Positions 31,822 to 41,903 of a stretch of 64,000 bases of DNA are shown here, in pieces (position 1 is the first letter of the stretch; every line of letters starts with the position of its first letter). The stretch spans positions 124,001 through 188,000 of the forward strand of contig NZ_LVYD01000041.1 in the NCBI RefSeq assembly GCF_002077945.1, given 5' to 3'. This stretch comes from Niastella vici. GTDB lineage: Bacteria > Bacteroidota > Bacteroidia > Chitinophagales > Chitinophagaceae. The position numbers were made by a program, and so were the translations under genes. The notes under the pieces were generated by a model. It did not search any database and was not told the DNA's origin. It saw only the letters and a program-made list of their open reading frames with translations.

Positions 31822-32643
31822 ATGAAATCTTATCCCCAAAAGTTTGATTTTTACCTGTTAATACCCTTCTTCAATAACCTGCCAGGGCTGCTGCAATCGT
31901 TACAGAGCGTACGGTATGAGGCAGATAAATTTGCAGTAGTAATTGTGGATGATGGTAGTACCCTCCCTATTACCCTGGAAGACCTGTACCATCATATTTC
32001 CCGCGACATATCCGTTGTAATAATACAATTACCTAGGAATAAGGGTATTACAACTGCCTTAAATACCGGGTTGCAATGGATCCTGAACCAAAACAACGCT
32101 CAGTTTGTAGCCCGCCTCGATTGTGGCGATACATGTACCCCGGAAAGGTTTTATCATCAGGTAGCTTTTTTGAAACAACATCCTGAAATAAACCTCATTG
32201 GCAGTTGGTGCATATTCAAAGATCACACTAGCAACATTGCCTATAAATACATTACCCCAACCCGGCATAATAAAATAAAAAGGGGTATGCATTTTCGGAA
32301 TATTTTCATCCATCCTACAGTTATGTGGAGATGTGATTCCGTAAAAAACAACGAATTGTATCCCGAAACCTATCCAGATGCGGAGGATTATGGTTTCTTT
32401 TACCAGTTACTGGAGAAAGGTGAAGGCGCCATTATTCCCGAATACCTGGTTACCTGCGAAATAAATCATAAAGGTATATCACTGAGTTCCAGGAAAAAGC
32501 AACTTAAAAGCCGGATTAAAGTGGTGAAAGAATACGGAAAAAATAGGGTTTTACGTTATTTGGGAGTTTTTAAATTAAGGTTACTACTGATCATTCCATA
32601 CAATCTTGTATTTGCATTAAAAAGAACATTGTATGGAGTATAA
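31822..32643 (+). CDS. Family 2 glycosyltransferase, 273 aa
   Basis: GT-A fold: LLIPFFNNLPGLLQSLQSV, VVIVDDGST (nucleotide-binding Asp-Asp) and VARLDCGDTCTPERF (DxD equivalent) in the first 125 residues. The acceptor half ends in a basic helical region. It transfers a sugar from a nucleotide donor to the growing lipid-linked glycan at the inner face of the membrane. First gene of the rightward group. Confidence 0.88.
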   Translation: MKSYPQKFDFYLLIPFFNNLPGLLQSLQSVRYEADKFAVVIVDDGSTLPITLEDLYHHISRDISVVIIQLPRNKGITTALNTGLQWILNQNNAQFVARLDCGDTCTPERFYHQVAFLKQHPEINLIGSWCIFKDHTSNIAYKYITPTRHNKIKRGMHFRNIFIHPTVMWRCDSVKNNELYPETYPDAEDYGFFYQLLEKGEGAIIPEYLVTCEINHKGISLSSRKKQLKSRIKVVKEYGKNRVLRYLGVFKLRLLLIIPYNLVFALKRTLYGV

Positions 32644-32741
32644 CGAAATAAACAAATGCCATATGACTTATATTTCGAATTTGTATTACATAAGTACGTG
32701 AAAAACAATATCATCACTGTTTACCATTAAATCCATTTATT

Positions 32742-33869
32742 ATGAAAATTGTACATGTGGCGGAGGCTTTTGCGGGAGGGATCGTAGTCTTTGTAAAATC
32801 TTTGGTTGAGAACTTACCTGATGATGAGCACATTATAGTACATGGCGAAAGAGCCCATGTTACAAGGTTTACTGATATAAGAAAACAATTCGGACGAACA
32901 AGCGCCCGTTTTGTTCGCTGGCATTCGGCCCAGCGCAGCATTAAGCCATCAAAGGATTTTGCTGCTTTTTTTGAATTATATAAAGTCCTGAAACGGCTTA
33001 AAAAGCAAGGGCAGATCGATGCCGTTCATTTACACTCGTCAAAAAGTGGATTTATTGGCCGGGCAGTATGCAAATTACTGAGGATCAATAATGTTATATA
33101 TACTCCGAATGGCGCTCCCTTTTTAGTAGGCACCAGCAAATTCTCCAATTATGTTTATAAAATACTGGAGCGGCTGGGCCAGGGTTTTGGCGGACAGGTA
33201 GTTTGCTGCTCGCCTTCAGAACAGGCTGAATATGAAAAAGTTGGCATCCCCGCCATTACCATCAATAATGGTATTACTTTCGATAAGGTAAGCGGGCACG
33301 ATGCTGAACCTTCCAATAAAAAGTTTTGCATTGTCACCAGCGGACGCATAATCAATCAAAAAAATCCGGCCCTGTTCAATAGCATCGCCCGGTATTTTGA
33401 AGAATTCCAGCAATTTGAATTCCTCTGGATAGGTGATGGACCCGAAAAAGCATTGCTCACATCTTCCAACATAAAAATAACCGGCTGGTTACCTGGCGAG
33501 GAAGTAGCCCGCTTGATTTCCTCGGCTAATGTGTATTTATCAACAGCTAACTTTGAGGGCTTACCTTATGCGGTTCTGGAAGCCCTTGCACTAAAAAAGC
33601 CGGTCCTTCTCACAGACAGCGTAGGGAACCGTGACCTGGTAAAATCGTGTTTAAATGGCGACCTGTTTAAACATCATGCTGAAGCAATCGTCAAATTGCT
33701 GCAATATTTTAACAATGCCAGTATGCTCAACATTATGGGGGAATATTCTGCCATGCACGGTAAAGAATCATTTAATGTAAATCATACCTTTACCCGGTAT
33801 AAGCATTTATACGAAGGCAATCACCTTGAAAATGATGGTTTTTTAAAGCCAGCCCTGATAAATGCTTAA
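32742..33869 (+). CDS. Family 4 glycosyltransferase, 375 aa
   Basis: GT-B fold. The N-terminal domain begins KIVHVAEAFAGGIVVFVKSL. The C-terminal domain has VTSGRIINQKNPALF, FLWIGDGPE and STANFEGLPYAVLEALALKKPVLL, the E-x7-E donor-binding signature. Probably a retaining transferase for the polysaccharide repeat unit. Confidence 0.9.
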   Translation: MKIVHVAEAFAGGIVVFVKSLVENLPDDEHIIVHGERAHVTRFTDIRKQFGRTSARFVRWHSAQRSIKPSKDFAAFFELYKVLKRLKKQGQIDAVHLHSSKSGFIGRAVCKLLRINNVIYTPNGAPFLVGTSKFSNYVYKILERLGQGFGGQVVCCSPSEQAEYEKVGIPAITINNGITFDKVSGHDAEPSNKKFCIVTSGRIINQKNPALFNSIARYFEEFQQFEFLWIGDGPEKALLTSSNIKITGWLPGEEVARLISSANVYLSTANFEGLPYAVLEALALKKPVLLTDSVGNRDLVKSCLNGDLFKHHAEAIVKLLQYFNNASMLNIMGEYSAMHGKESFNVNHTFTRYKHLYEGNHLENDGFLKPALINA

Positions 33870-33886
33870 TTAAACTGTTTACAACC

Positions 33887-34249
33887 ATGGAGAAGCAACT
33901 CAACGGGGTTATGAGTCATGATCTGATCAGGCAGAACCTTGATCAGATTAGGAGTTTTATTGAAATTGAGCTGGCCGAAAAAAAAGATACCATAAAAGAG
34001 CAGGCTGCAGAAATAGAAGAATTAAAAAAAGCATTGCAGCAGAAAGATAAGGCTATCAGTATGTTTGAAGCCAATACCCGCGAATTTCAGGATACAGCTG
34101 AAGGGAACAGGCAATTGATCAATAAACTTTTGGGGGACATAAGCCGGTTGCAAAATGATATCGACTGGTATAGGCGCACATATGAAACAAGAAGTTTCCT
34201 GGGCACTTTGAAGCAAAAGCTTTCGTTGTTGTTTCCAAATAAAAAATAG
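33887..34249 (+). CDS. Stand-alone coiled-coil protein with a glycosyltransferase-type tail, 120 aa
   Basis: Nearly all coiled coil (IRSFIEIELAEKKDTIKEQAAEIEELKKAL...), ending DWYRRTYETRSFLGTLKQKL. Similar tails are often appended to Bacteroidota glycosyltransferases, so this may be an assembly or scaffold subunit that has become a separate gene. It starts 17 bp after the preceding glycosyltransferase. Confidence 0.65.
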   Translation: MEKQLNGVMSHDLIRQNLDQIRSFIEIELAEKKDTIKEQAAEIEELKKALQQKDKAISMFEANTREFQDTAEGNRQLINKLLGDISRLQNDIDWYRRTYETRSFLGTLKQKLSLLFPNKK

Positions 34250-34353
34250 TTTTTTTCTATTGCGCGAAAATTCGTTGGGTACCTTAATACCCAAGAATTT
34301 TTTTTTGCAAGCACCGATATAAATTCATCAACAAAACCTGTATTGAAACTATT

Positions 34354-35124
34354 ATGAAGGCAGTTCTGTTAGCTGGGGGGTTGGGAACCCGAATATCAGA
34401 AGAAACGGCTGTTAAACCCAAGCCAATGATTGAGATAGGCGGTAAACCCATCCTATGGCATATCATGAAAATGTATTCTGCATACGGAGTAAATGATTTT
34501 ATAATTTGTCTTGGCTACAAAGGATATGTTATTAAAGAATATTTTTCTAACTATTTTTTACATACCTCAGACGTTACCATCGACCTCAAAAACAATACGA
34601 CTCATATACATCAAAGCAAAGCCGAACCATGGTCCATTACACTCGTTGATACAGGTGAGGAAACCATGATCGGTGGAAGAATAAAAAGGATCATCCCATA
34701 TGTTGACAATGATCCCTACTTCTTTGTAACCTATGGTGATGGTGTTGGCAATATAAACATTGACGCCACTATTGCCTTACACAAAAAAGAAAACAGACTG
34801 GCTACAGTAACAGCAGTTCAGCCACCCGGCCGTTTTGGCGCTATCAAATTTGAGGATAATAAAGTGACCGGCTTTATGGAAAAGCCACAGGGAGATGGCG
34901 GCTGGATAAACGGCGGCTTCTTTGTTTTATCACCAAAAGTAAAAGATTATATAGAAGGCGACTCCACTGTTTGGGAAAAAGAACCGATGGAAAATCTCGC
35001 AAAAGACAATCAACTATCAGCATATTTTCATAATGGCTTCTGGCATCCCATGGATACACTGAGAGACAAAAGGTATCTCGAGGAATTATGGGACAAAGGA
35101 AAAGCTCCCTGGAAATTATGGTAA
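34354..35124 (+). CDS. rfbF: Glucose-1-phosphate cytidylyltransferase
   Basis: 256 residues: MKAVLLAGGLGTRISEET (nucleotide binding), KPKPMIEIGGKPILWHIMK, FFVTYGDGVGNI (metal Asp) and GWINGGFFVL. The length and the ISEET form of the loop fit RfbF/DdhA rather than RmlA. Makes CDP-glucose, precursor of CDP-3,6-dideoxyhexoses and related sugars. No CDP-glucose 4,6-dehydratase is obvious nearby, unless one of the two following SDR proteins does this. Confidence 0.9.
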   Translation: MKAVLLAGGLGTRISEETAVKPKPMIEIGGKPILWHIMKMYSAYGVNDFIICLGYKGYVIKEYFSNYFLHTSDVTIDLKNNTTHIHQSKAEPWSITLVDTGEETMIGGRIKRIIPYVDNDPYFFVTYGDGVGNINIDATIALHKKENRLATVTAVQPPGRFGAIKFEDNKVTGFMEKPQGDGGWINGGFFVLSPKVKDYIEGDSTVWEKEPMENLAKDNQLSAYFHNGFWHPMDTLRDKRYLEELWDKGKAPWKLW

Positions 35125-35161
35125 TCATTAACAACGCTTGGCACATTAATAAACTTTACAA

Positions 35162-36208
35162 ATGAAGATTTTAATTACAGGAAATTTAGGATATATAGGA
35201 CCGGTATTAAGCAAACATTTAAAAACAGTTAATCCCCAGCATTATATTGTAGGAATTGATAGTGGTTTTTTTGCACATTGTCTTACAGGCGTTGCGTACT
35301 CACCTGAAATTTATGTTGACCAGCAGTATTATGGTGATATAAGAAAAATAAATGAAGATTTTTTGAAAGGTTTTGATGCAGTTGTTCATTTGGCTGCAGT
35401 TTCTAACGACCCAATGGGCAATAAGTTCGAAGCTGTTACAGACGAAATTAACCACAAGGCCAGTGTACAATTGGCTAACCTGGCTTCAAAGGCCGGTGTT
35501 AAGCGTTTTATTTTTGCATCAAGTTGCAGTATTTACGGCTTTGCAGAAGGTGGCCCCAGAACAGAGACCGATGCATTAAATCCGCTGACAGCCTATGCCA
35601 AATCGAAGGTAAATACCGAAATAGGGCTGCAGAAACTTTCCGGCGCTTCTGATATGATTATAACCGCCTTGCGGTTCTCAACAGCATGTGGCATGTCTGA
35701 AAGAATACGGCTCGACCTTGTATTAAATGATTTTGTAGCATCGGCATTATCAACAGGAAAGATCGTTGTATTGAGCGATGGATCACCCTGGCGCCCATTG
35801 ATCGATGTAAAAGACATGGCAAGGGCTATTGACTGGGCACTTATAAGATCGGAAGCACCCGGTAAATATTTGGCCATAAACATCGGACGGAACGATTTTA
35901 ATTACCAGGTAAAACAAATTGCTGAAGTTGTGGCAGGGGTAATTCCTGGTACACAAACATCTATTAACACAAATGCATTACCTGATAAAAGATCGTACCA
36001 GGTAGATTTTTCATTATTCAGGAAATTAGCTCCGGATCATTTACCGCTTACAACCCTTGTTCAATCAGCCACTGAAATAAAAAACGGGTTACAAACCATG
36101 CAGTTTAACGATGCCAATTTCAGGGAGTCGCAATTAATACGGTTAAAAGTGCTTGAAAAACATATGGCATCAAACAAACTGAACGCAAATCTGGAATGGA
36201 TCTTTTAA
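35162..36208 (+). CDS. NAD-dependent sugar epimerase/dehydratase (extended SDR), 348 aa
   Basis: MKILITGNLGYIGPVLSKHL is the glycine-rich NAD-binding loop; DAVVHLAAVSNDP, FASSCSIYG and AYAKSK (YxxxK catalytic pair) follow. It sits between rfbF and an RmlC-like epimerase and presumably acts on the nucleotide sugar made there. Exact reaction not determinable by eye. Confidence 0.85.
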   Translation: MKILITGNLGYIGPVLSKHLKTVNPQHYIVGIDSGFFAHCLTGVAYSPEIYVDQQYYGDIRKINEDFLKGFDAVVHLAAVSNDPMGNKFEAVTDEINHKASVQLANLASKAGVKRFIFASSCSIYGFAEGGPRTETDALNPLTAYAKSKVNTEIGLQKLSGASDMIITALRFSTACGMSERIRLDLVLNDFVASALSTGKIVVLSDGSPWRPLIDVKDMARAIDWALIRSEAPGKYLAINIGRNDFNYQVKQIAEVVAGVIPGTQTSINTNALPDKRSYQVDFSLFRKLAPDHLPLTTLVQSATEIKNGLQTMQFNDANFRESQLIRLKVLEKHMASNKLNANLEWIF

Positions 36209-36227
36209 AACTTTACCTACCTAATAT

Positions 36228-36794
36228 ATGAAATTTATACCTACACCTTTAAAAGGTGCTTACACAATAGAACTTGAAAAAAGAGGTGATAACAGGGGTT
36301 TTTTTGCCCGCTTCTTTTGTGAGAATGAATTCAGTGAAGCAGGGCTGATAACCCGTTTTGTTCAGATCAATAACTCATTAACAGAAAAAAAAGGGACCTT
36401 AAGAGGCATGCACTACCAGTTACAACCTTCTGCAGAAGTAAAAGTTGTTCGTTGCCTTAGAGGTTCTTTATATGATGTAATACTTGACCTGCGCCCCGAC
36501 TCCCCTACTTTCGGAAAATGGTTTGGCGCTGAATTAAGCGCTGAAAACCGGGTAATGATGTATGTACCCCAGGGGTTTGCACATGGCTTTGTGACCCTGC
36601 AGAATGAAACGGAAGCATTATACCTGGTAAGTGCGCTGTATGCCCCTCAACTGGAAAGAGGTGTCCGGTATAACGATCCAAAATTTAACATTCAATGGCC
36701 CATAGAACCCGTTGAAATCTCAGATAAGGATAAAGCCTGGCCTGATTTTGACCCCTCATTTCATGGCGTTGACACTTTAAAAGGTTTGGTATGA
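36228..36794 (+). CDS. rfbC: dTDP-4-dehydrorhamnose 3,5-epimerase-like protein
   Basis: An RmlC-type cupin of 188 residues: GDNRGFFARFFCENEF, LRGMHYQ (catalytic His), VVRCLRGSLYDVILDLRPDSP and VPQGFAHGFVTL. Length and motifs match the family. In this setting it may epimerise a CDP- or dTDP-4-keto sugar. Its stop overlaps the next start (ATGA). Confidence 0.88.
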   Translation: MKFIPTPLKGAYTIELEKRGDNRGFFARFFCENEFSEAGLITRFVQINNSLTEKKGTLRGMHYQLQPSAEVKVVRCLRGSLYDVILDLRPDSPTFGKWFGAELSAENRVMMYVPQGFAHGFVTLQNETEALYLVSALYAPQLERGVRYNDPKFNIQWPIEPVEISDKDKAWPDFDPSFHGVDTLKGLV

Positions 36795-37726
36795 AAATAT
36801 TAATTACAGGTGGCAGCTCTTTCACAGGATACTGGTTCATAAAAGCCCTAAAAGAAAAGGGTCATTCAATAACAGCGACTTTTCGCGGAATACAGGATCA
36901 GTATGCTGGTCTTAGAAAAGACCGCTGTAATGAAGTGGCCAAATGGGCCGAGATTGTGTGGGAATGTTCTTTCGGTGATGAAAAATTCATAAAACTTCTT
37001 GAAAACAAGTACGATATAATTTGTCATCACGGCGCATTCGTTGAAAATTACCGAAGCCCCGACTTTGATATTGCCGGCGCGTTTGCCGCCAATAGCAAAG
37101 CCTGCAGAACGGTTATTGAAAAAGCTAAAGAACAGGGCGTTAAAAGAATTATATTAACCGGCAGTGTTTTTGAAGCAAATGAAGGAGCGGGCAGTGAGCC
37201 ACTTGTAGCTTTTTCACCTTATGGCCTATCTAAAACCATAACATGGGAAACGTTCCGCCACTGGTGCTGGAAGCTGAACATGCCACTTGGTAAATTTGTG
37301 ATCCCCAATCCGTTCGGACCGTACGAAGAACCCAGATTTTGCAATTATCTCATTTCGTCGTGGATAAAAGGAGAAATACCTGAAATAAAAACACCCGACT
37401 ACATAAGAGATAATATTCACGTAACCCAACTGGCCATCATATATGCCAATTGGGTTGGTGGCAACAACTTTTCGGCAATTGAAAAAATTGGGCCAAGCGG
37501 TTATATTGAATCACAAGGCACATTTGCCAAACGGTTTGCTGCGGAAATGCAACAACGATTGCCATTGACGTGTGCGGTAAAAGAAGGAAAACAAACCACG
37601 TTCGATGAGCCGGTATTCAGGGTAAATACAACTAATGTGCTATTGGCCGATAACGAATGGGACGAAAAGACCGCCTGGGATGAAATAGCCAGATATTATA
37701 AAAAAACATTGCTTACCAAAAAATAA
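36791..37726 (+). CDS. NAD-dependent epimerase/reductase (SDR), 311 aa
   Basis: MKILITGGSSFTGYWFIKAL as NAD(P) loop, HHGAFVENYRSPD, ILTGSVFEA and SPYGLSKTITW (Tyr/Lys pair). Translationally coupled to the preceding epimerase. Likely the last step in making the deoxy sugar begun by the cytidylyltransferase. Confidence 0.82.
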   Translation: MKILITGGSSFTGYWFIKALKEKGHSITATFRGIQDQYAGLRKDRCNEVAKWAEIVWECSFGDEKFIKLLENKYDIICHHGAFVENYRSPDFDIAGAFAANSKACRTVIEKAKEQGVKRIILTGSVFEANEGAGSEPLVAFSPYGLSKTITWETFRHWCWKLNMPLGKFVIPNPFGPYEEPRFCNYLISSWIKGEIPEIKTPDYIRDNIHVTQLAIIYANWVGGNNFSAIEKIGPSGYIESQGTFAKRFAAEMQQRLPLTCAVKEGKQTTFDEPVFRVNTTNVLLADNEWDEKTAWDEIARYYKKTLLTKK

Positions 37727-37767
37727 CGATTGTAACTAACGGCCTTTAACCATATAACACCCAAAAA

Positions 37768-40700
37768 ATGAAATTCACAGGCGAATTTTTCATTCCCCCT
37801 GAACATACTGAAGGAACACCAGGCAGTCATGAACTGCAACTCGAACATAAACATCGTTATTTAAGCACTTTTCCCCTGGTAAAAGACAAAATTGTGCTTG
37901 ATATTGCCTGTGGGGAAGGATATGGCACCAACATGCTGGCAGATCATGCAGTTCATGTGTATGCAGTAGATATCAACCCCGAAACAATAGAACATGCTTC
38001 GAAAGTTTACTCCAATAAAAAAAACATCTCTTTCTCAATTGGATCGGTTGACCAAATTCCCTTACCCGATCAAAGTGTTGATGTAATCGTAAGCTTTGAA
38101 ACCATTGAACATATAAATGAAGCGACCCAGAGAAAATTCCTGGTCGAAGCAAGGCGGGTATTGAAGCCTGGCGGGTTAATGATAATTTCTACACCCGATA
38201 AAAAGAATTATACTGACCGGTTCAACCACCACAACGAATTTCACGAACGGGAAATGTATAAGGATGAATTCGTGGATCTTTTAAAAAACGGTTTTAAACA
38301 TGTAAACATTTTCGGACAGGGCTTTGAAGTCACCAGCCTCATTCTTAACAAAGAATCATACCAAAAAGAGGAATCGGTTGCAGCTTATAATCTTAACGAT
38401 AAGCAATACCAGTTTGAACCCAAATACCTGATTGCGCTGTGTTCAGACAATTTTGAGCAAACAAATGTTTCCATCGCAGGAATTATACCCGAAAGTGAAA
38501 AATCCTACTTTCAATTATGGGACAGGATCATTCAATTGCAAAATGAAGTGCTGGAGTTAGGTGAATGGGGCAGAAGGTCCAATGCAGAGCTTGAAGCGAT
38601 TAAATCGACAAATGAAGCAAAGACCGAAGAAATAAAAGCATTACAGAACAAGGTGGAAGAGAGCCGGGAAATACTCAATGACCGTATTACCGAAATTCAA
38701 AATTTAAAAAAAGAACTGGATAGAAGATCAAACGACATCCAAAAACTCGATGCAGAAAGAAAACAATTAGCCATCCGGTTGCAGGATATATACTCCTCAG
38801 ATGGCTGGAAACTGCTTTCAGTATATTATAAGTTCAAAGGAAAAGTTTTAAGAGAAAATTCTCCCCTTTATAAAAGCTTAAAGAATTTAAAAAACACGCT
38901 AAAACTCCAAAAGGCACCGTCTGGCTCATCTGTTACCATAGAAAGTACAGTTAACCTGGTGCCCGATATACCTACGGATATAAAACTACCATTGGCATTT
39001 CCCCTTTTTAATCAGCCGGTGGTATCTATCATTATTCCTGCTTACAATAACTGGGTATTTACCCGCAACTGTCTCATTTCAATATACAAGCACACCAATG
39101 ATGTGCCATATGAGATCATTGTAGGTGATAATGTATCGAGCGATGAAACAGTTAACATAGAAAAGTACTTTAAGAACATAATATATCTCCGCAACAAAGA
39201 AAACCTGGGATATATCAGGAATATTAATAATGCTGCCAGTTATGCCAAAGGCCAGTTTATTCTTACTTTAAATAACGACACTACTGTAACCCCAAAATGG
39301 TTAAGTGCCCTGGTCGATGTCATGAACAAAGATAAAACAACTGGATTGGTAGGATCGAAACTCGTATATCCCGATGGTACGTTGCAGGAAGCAGGAGGAA
39401 TTGTTTGGAACGATGCAAGTGCCTGGAATTATGGCAACAGAAAAGACCCTGAAGCCGCCGAATACAATTACCTGAAAGAAGCAGACTATATCAGCGGGGC
39501 CAGTAACCTGATAAGAAAAGAACTATGGCAACAACTAAAAGGCCTCGATGAACGGTATGTGCCCGCCTACTTCGATGATTCAGATCTGGCATTCTCAATT
39601 CGTAATTTGGGTTATAAAGTAATTTATCAACCGCTATCTGTTGTGGTACATTACGAAGGACTTACACATGGCACCAGTACCGGTTCAGGAGTTAAACAAT
39701 ACCAGGTGTTCAATAAAGAGAAATTTGTTGATAAATGGAAAAAGAACCTGGGAGAAGACCAATTTCCAAATGCAGAGAACGTGTTTGTAGCACGTGACAG
39801 AAGCAGGAAGAAAAAAACAATCTTGGTAATTGATCATTATGCACCTGAATTCGATAAAGATGCAGGCTCCAGAACTACCTTTCAATACCTGGAAGCACTT
39901 GTTGAATTAGGATTCAATGTAAAGTTTTTTGGAGATAATTTTTATAGATCGGAACCATACACTACCGTATTGCAACAACTAGGCATCGAAGTGTTATATG
40001 GACCCTATTATGCCAATAACTGGCAACAATGGATCATCGGCAATCAAAAACATATTGATTTCATATTATTGAACAGGCCGCATATTTCCATAAAATATAT
40101 AGACTTCCTCAAGAAAAACACGAATGCCAAAATTTACTATTACGGACACGATCTGCATTATGTAAGAGAGTTGAAAGAATACGAGATAACAAAAGATGAA
40201 AAAAAGATAAAGGATTCGGAAGAATGGAAAAAAACCGAATTCACCCTTTTCAGCAAGTCCGATGTTATTCTTACGCCCACTTTAAAGGAAAAAGTCATCA
40301 TCAGCCAGGATTTTGGCATGAATAAACCGATTGAAGTGATGCCCGCGTTCTTTTACCCCGAAATTGACAACCCCATCACAAATTTTGCAGAAAGAAAGAA
40401 CATATTATTCGTAGGTGGTTATGTACATACACCCAATGTAGATGCGGTAGTTTGGTTTACTGAAAAGGTTCTACCCGTTGTACTTAAACAAATACCAGGC
40501 CTGCAATTGTTTGTAGTGGGATCGAATGTTCCCCCAACAGTGACGGCACTGGCATCGGATAATGTCATTATTAAGGGATATGTAAGCGATGCAGAGCTCA
40601 ACGAATTGTATAAAAGCGTTAAACTGGCTATTATGCCATTGCGTTATGGGGCCGGTTTAAAAGGTAAAACGGTAGAGGCCATGTCCAAGGGCCTGCCCTT

Positions 40701-40911
40701 GGTAAGTACTTCGTTTGGGCTTGAGGGAATGATCGGGATTGACAACATCATAAAGGCCAATGATACGGAAAAAGATTTTGCCGAAGCTATTCTGGCTCTA
40801 TATAACAATAACGAAGATTTACAGCACTTAAGCACCCTTATTGTTGAATATGCACAACAAAATTTTACCAAAGCTTCAGCAAGTATATTTTTTAAATCAT
40901 TGTTTAAATAG
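37768..40911 (+). CDS. Three-domain methyltransferase / GT2 / GT4 fusion, 1,047 aa
   Basis: Residues about 1-220 are a class I SAM methyltransferase (VLDIACGEGYGTNMLA, VYAVDINPETIEHA). A long coiled coil covers about 245-340. Residues about 415-650 are a GT2 (VSIIIPAYNNWVFTRNCL, TLNNDTTVTPKWL, YFDDSDLAFSIRNLGYK). Residues about 690-1047 are a GT-B transferase (ILVIDHYAPEFDKDAGSRTT, ILFVGGYVHTPNVDAV, MPLRYGAGLKGKTVEAMSKGLP). One protein could add two sugars and methylate, as chain-terminating or capping enzymes do. Confidence 0.88.
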   Translation: MKFTGEFFIPPEHTEGTPGSHELQLEHKHRYLSTFPLVKDKIVLDIACGEGYGTNMLADHAVHVYAVDINPETIEHASKVYSNKKNISFSIGSVDQIPLPDQSVDVIVSFETIEHINEATQRKFLVEARRVLKPGGLMIISTPDKKNYTDRFNHHNEFHEREMYKDEFVDLLKNGFKHVNIFGQGFEVTSLILNKESYQKEESVAAYNLNDKQYQFEPKYLIALCSDNFEQTNVSIAGIIPESEKSYFQLWDRIIQLQNEVLELGEWGRRSNAELEAIKSTNEAKTEEIKALQNKVEESREILNDRITEIQNLKKELDRRSNDIQKLDAERKQLAIRLQDIYSSDGWKLLSVYYKFKGKVLRENSPLYKSLKNLKNTLKLQKAPSGSSVTIESTVNLVPDIPTDIKLPLAFPLFNQPVVSIIIPAYNNWVFTRNCLISIYKHTNDVPYEIIVGDNVSSDETVNIEKYFKNIIYLRNKENLGYIRNINNAASYAKGQFILTLNNDTTVTPKWLSALVDVMNKDKTTGLVGSKLVYPDGTLQEAGGIVWNDASAWNYGNRKDPEAAEYNYLKEADYISGASNLIRKELWQQLKGLDERYVPAYFDDSDLAFSIRNLGYKVIYQPLSVVVHYEGLTHGTSTGSGVKQYQVFNKEKFVDKWKKNLGEDQFPNAENVFVARDRSRKKKTILVIDHYAPEFDKDAGSRTTFQYLEALVELGFNVKFFGDNFYRSEPYTTVLQQLGIEVLYGPYYANNWQQWIIGNQKHIDFILLNRPHISIKYIDFLKKNTNAKIYYYGHDLHYVRELKEYEITKDEKKIKDSEEWKKTEFTLFSKSDVILTPTLKEKVIISQDFGMNKPIEVMPAFFYPEIDNPITNFAERKNILFVGGYVHTPNVDAVVWFTEKVLPVVLKQIPGLQLFVVGSNVPPTVTALASDNVIIKGYVSDAELNELYKSVKLAIMPLRYGAGLKGKTVEAMSKGLPLVSTSFGLEGMIGIDNIIKANDTEKDFAEAILALYNNNEDLQHLSTLIVEYAQQNFTKASASIFFKSLFK

Positions 40912-41001
40912 ACCTTAAACCTTTCTACACCCATGCATGCAACATATATTTTACATTACTGATTGAATTCCTATTACCAAATCCTCCAAATTCAAATTCT
41001 C

Positions 41002-41736
41002 ATGAACGGTACTGAACTTGAACATAAGGCGATGGCCTATAACAACGAACTGGACGCAATAAAAGAAACCTTAAAGGACCAGGTTTCCTGGTACCCTTAT
41101 GGCACATTGAACAACTTTATCCATCTCAGGTCTATATTTAATAAATTCCCTCTTGAAACATTGATCGGCCAATCCAAGCAAACACTTGACATTGGTGCGG
41201 CAGATGGCGATCTGGCATTTTATTTGGAAACATTGGGCTATCATGCAGACATTATCGATTACCCGCCCACCAACTTCAACCATTTGCGGGGTGCTAAAAT
41301 TCTAAAAGATCACCTGAAATCAAATATCAATATTTATGAAAGAGACCTTGATTCGCAATTTCCTGGTCTTGAAAAAACATATGACCTGATATTCTTCCTG
41401 GGCATATTATACCACATTAAAAACCCGTACTACATCCTGGAAACATTAAGCAAGAAAGCCAGGAACCTAATAGTTAGCACGAGAATTGCCAAATATACCC
41501 CAGACGGCATACTGATGGAAAAGAACTCCATAGCCTATTTACTGTTACCAACTGAATCAAATAACGATTCTACCAATTACTGGATCTTCAGCGAAACCGG
41601 CTTGCGCAGGATTTTTGAAAGAACAGGCTGGAATGTAACAGAACTGGTCACTGTGGGCGACACAAAAAAATCAAATCCCCGCGATAATAATCACGATGAA
41701 AGAGCTTTTGCATTGTTAAGCAGCAGGAATTGTTAA
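41002..41736 (+). CDS. SAM-dependent methyltransferase, 244 aa
   Basis: Class I Rossmann methyltransferase: TLDIGAADGDLAFYLETLG and YDLIFFLGILYHIKNPYYIL. I start at the ATG at 41002 (MNGTELEHKAMAYNN); an upstream ATG at 40963 adds 13 unlike residues. Probably methylates a sugar of the polysaccharide. A terminator follows. Confidence 0.82.
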   Translation: MNGTELEHKAMAYNNELDAIKETLKDQVSWYPYGTLNNFIHLRSIFNKFPLETLIGQSKQTLDIGAADGDLAFYLETLGYHADIIDYPPTNFNHLRGAKILKDHLKSNINIYERDLDSQFPGLEKTYDLIFFLGILYHIKNPYYILETLSKKARNLIVSTRIAKYTPDGILMEKNSIAYLLLPTESNNDSTNYWIFSETGLRRIFERTGWNVTELVTVGDTKKSNPRDNNHDERAFALLSSRNC

Positions 41737-41755
41737 GAATTTCTGTTCGGACAAA

Positions 41756-41795
41756 TATAAAGGATGGACATTCAATATCCACCCTTTATATTTTA
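41756..41795 (+). terminator. Rho-independent terminator
   Basis: Arms TATAAAGGATGG (41756-41767) and CCACCCTTTATA (41779-41790), one mismatch, followed by TTTTA. It separates the first sugar block from the next group. Confidence 0.7.
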
Positions 41796-41903
41796 TATAA
41801 AGGAAGCAACCCTGACTGCCCTATAAAATAAAAAAAGAATTATAGTGCACGAGTCATGGCTGCATTTACCGGCATTACCAGCTAATTAGTTTAAAATTGA
41901 AAT

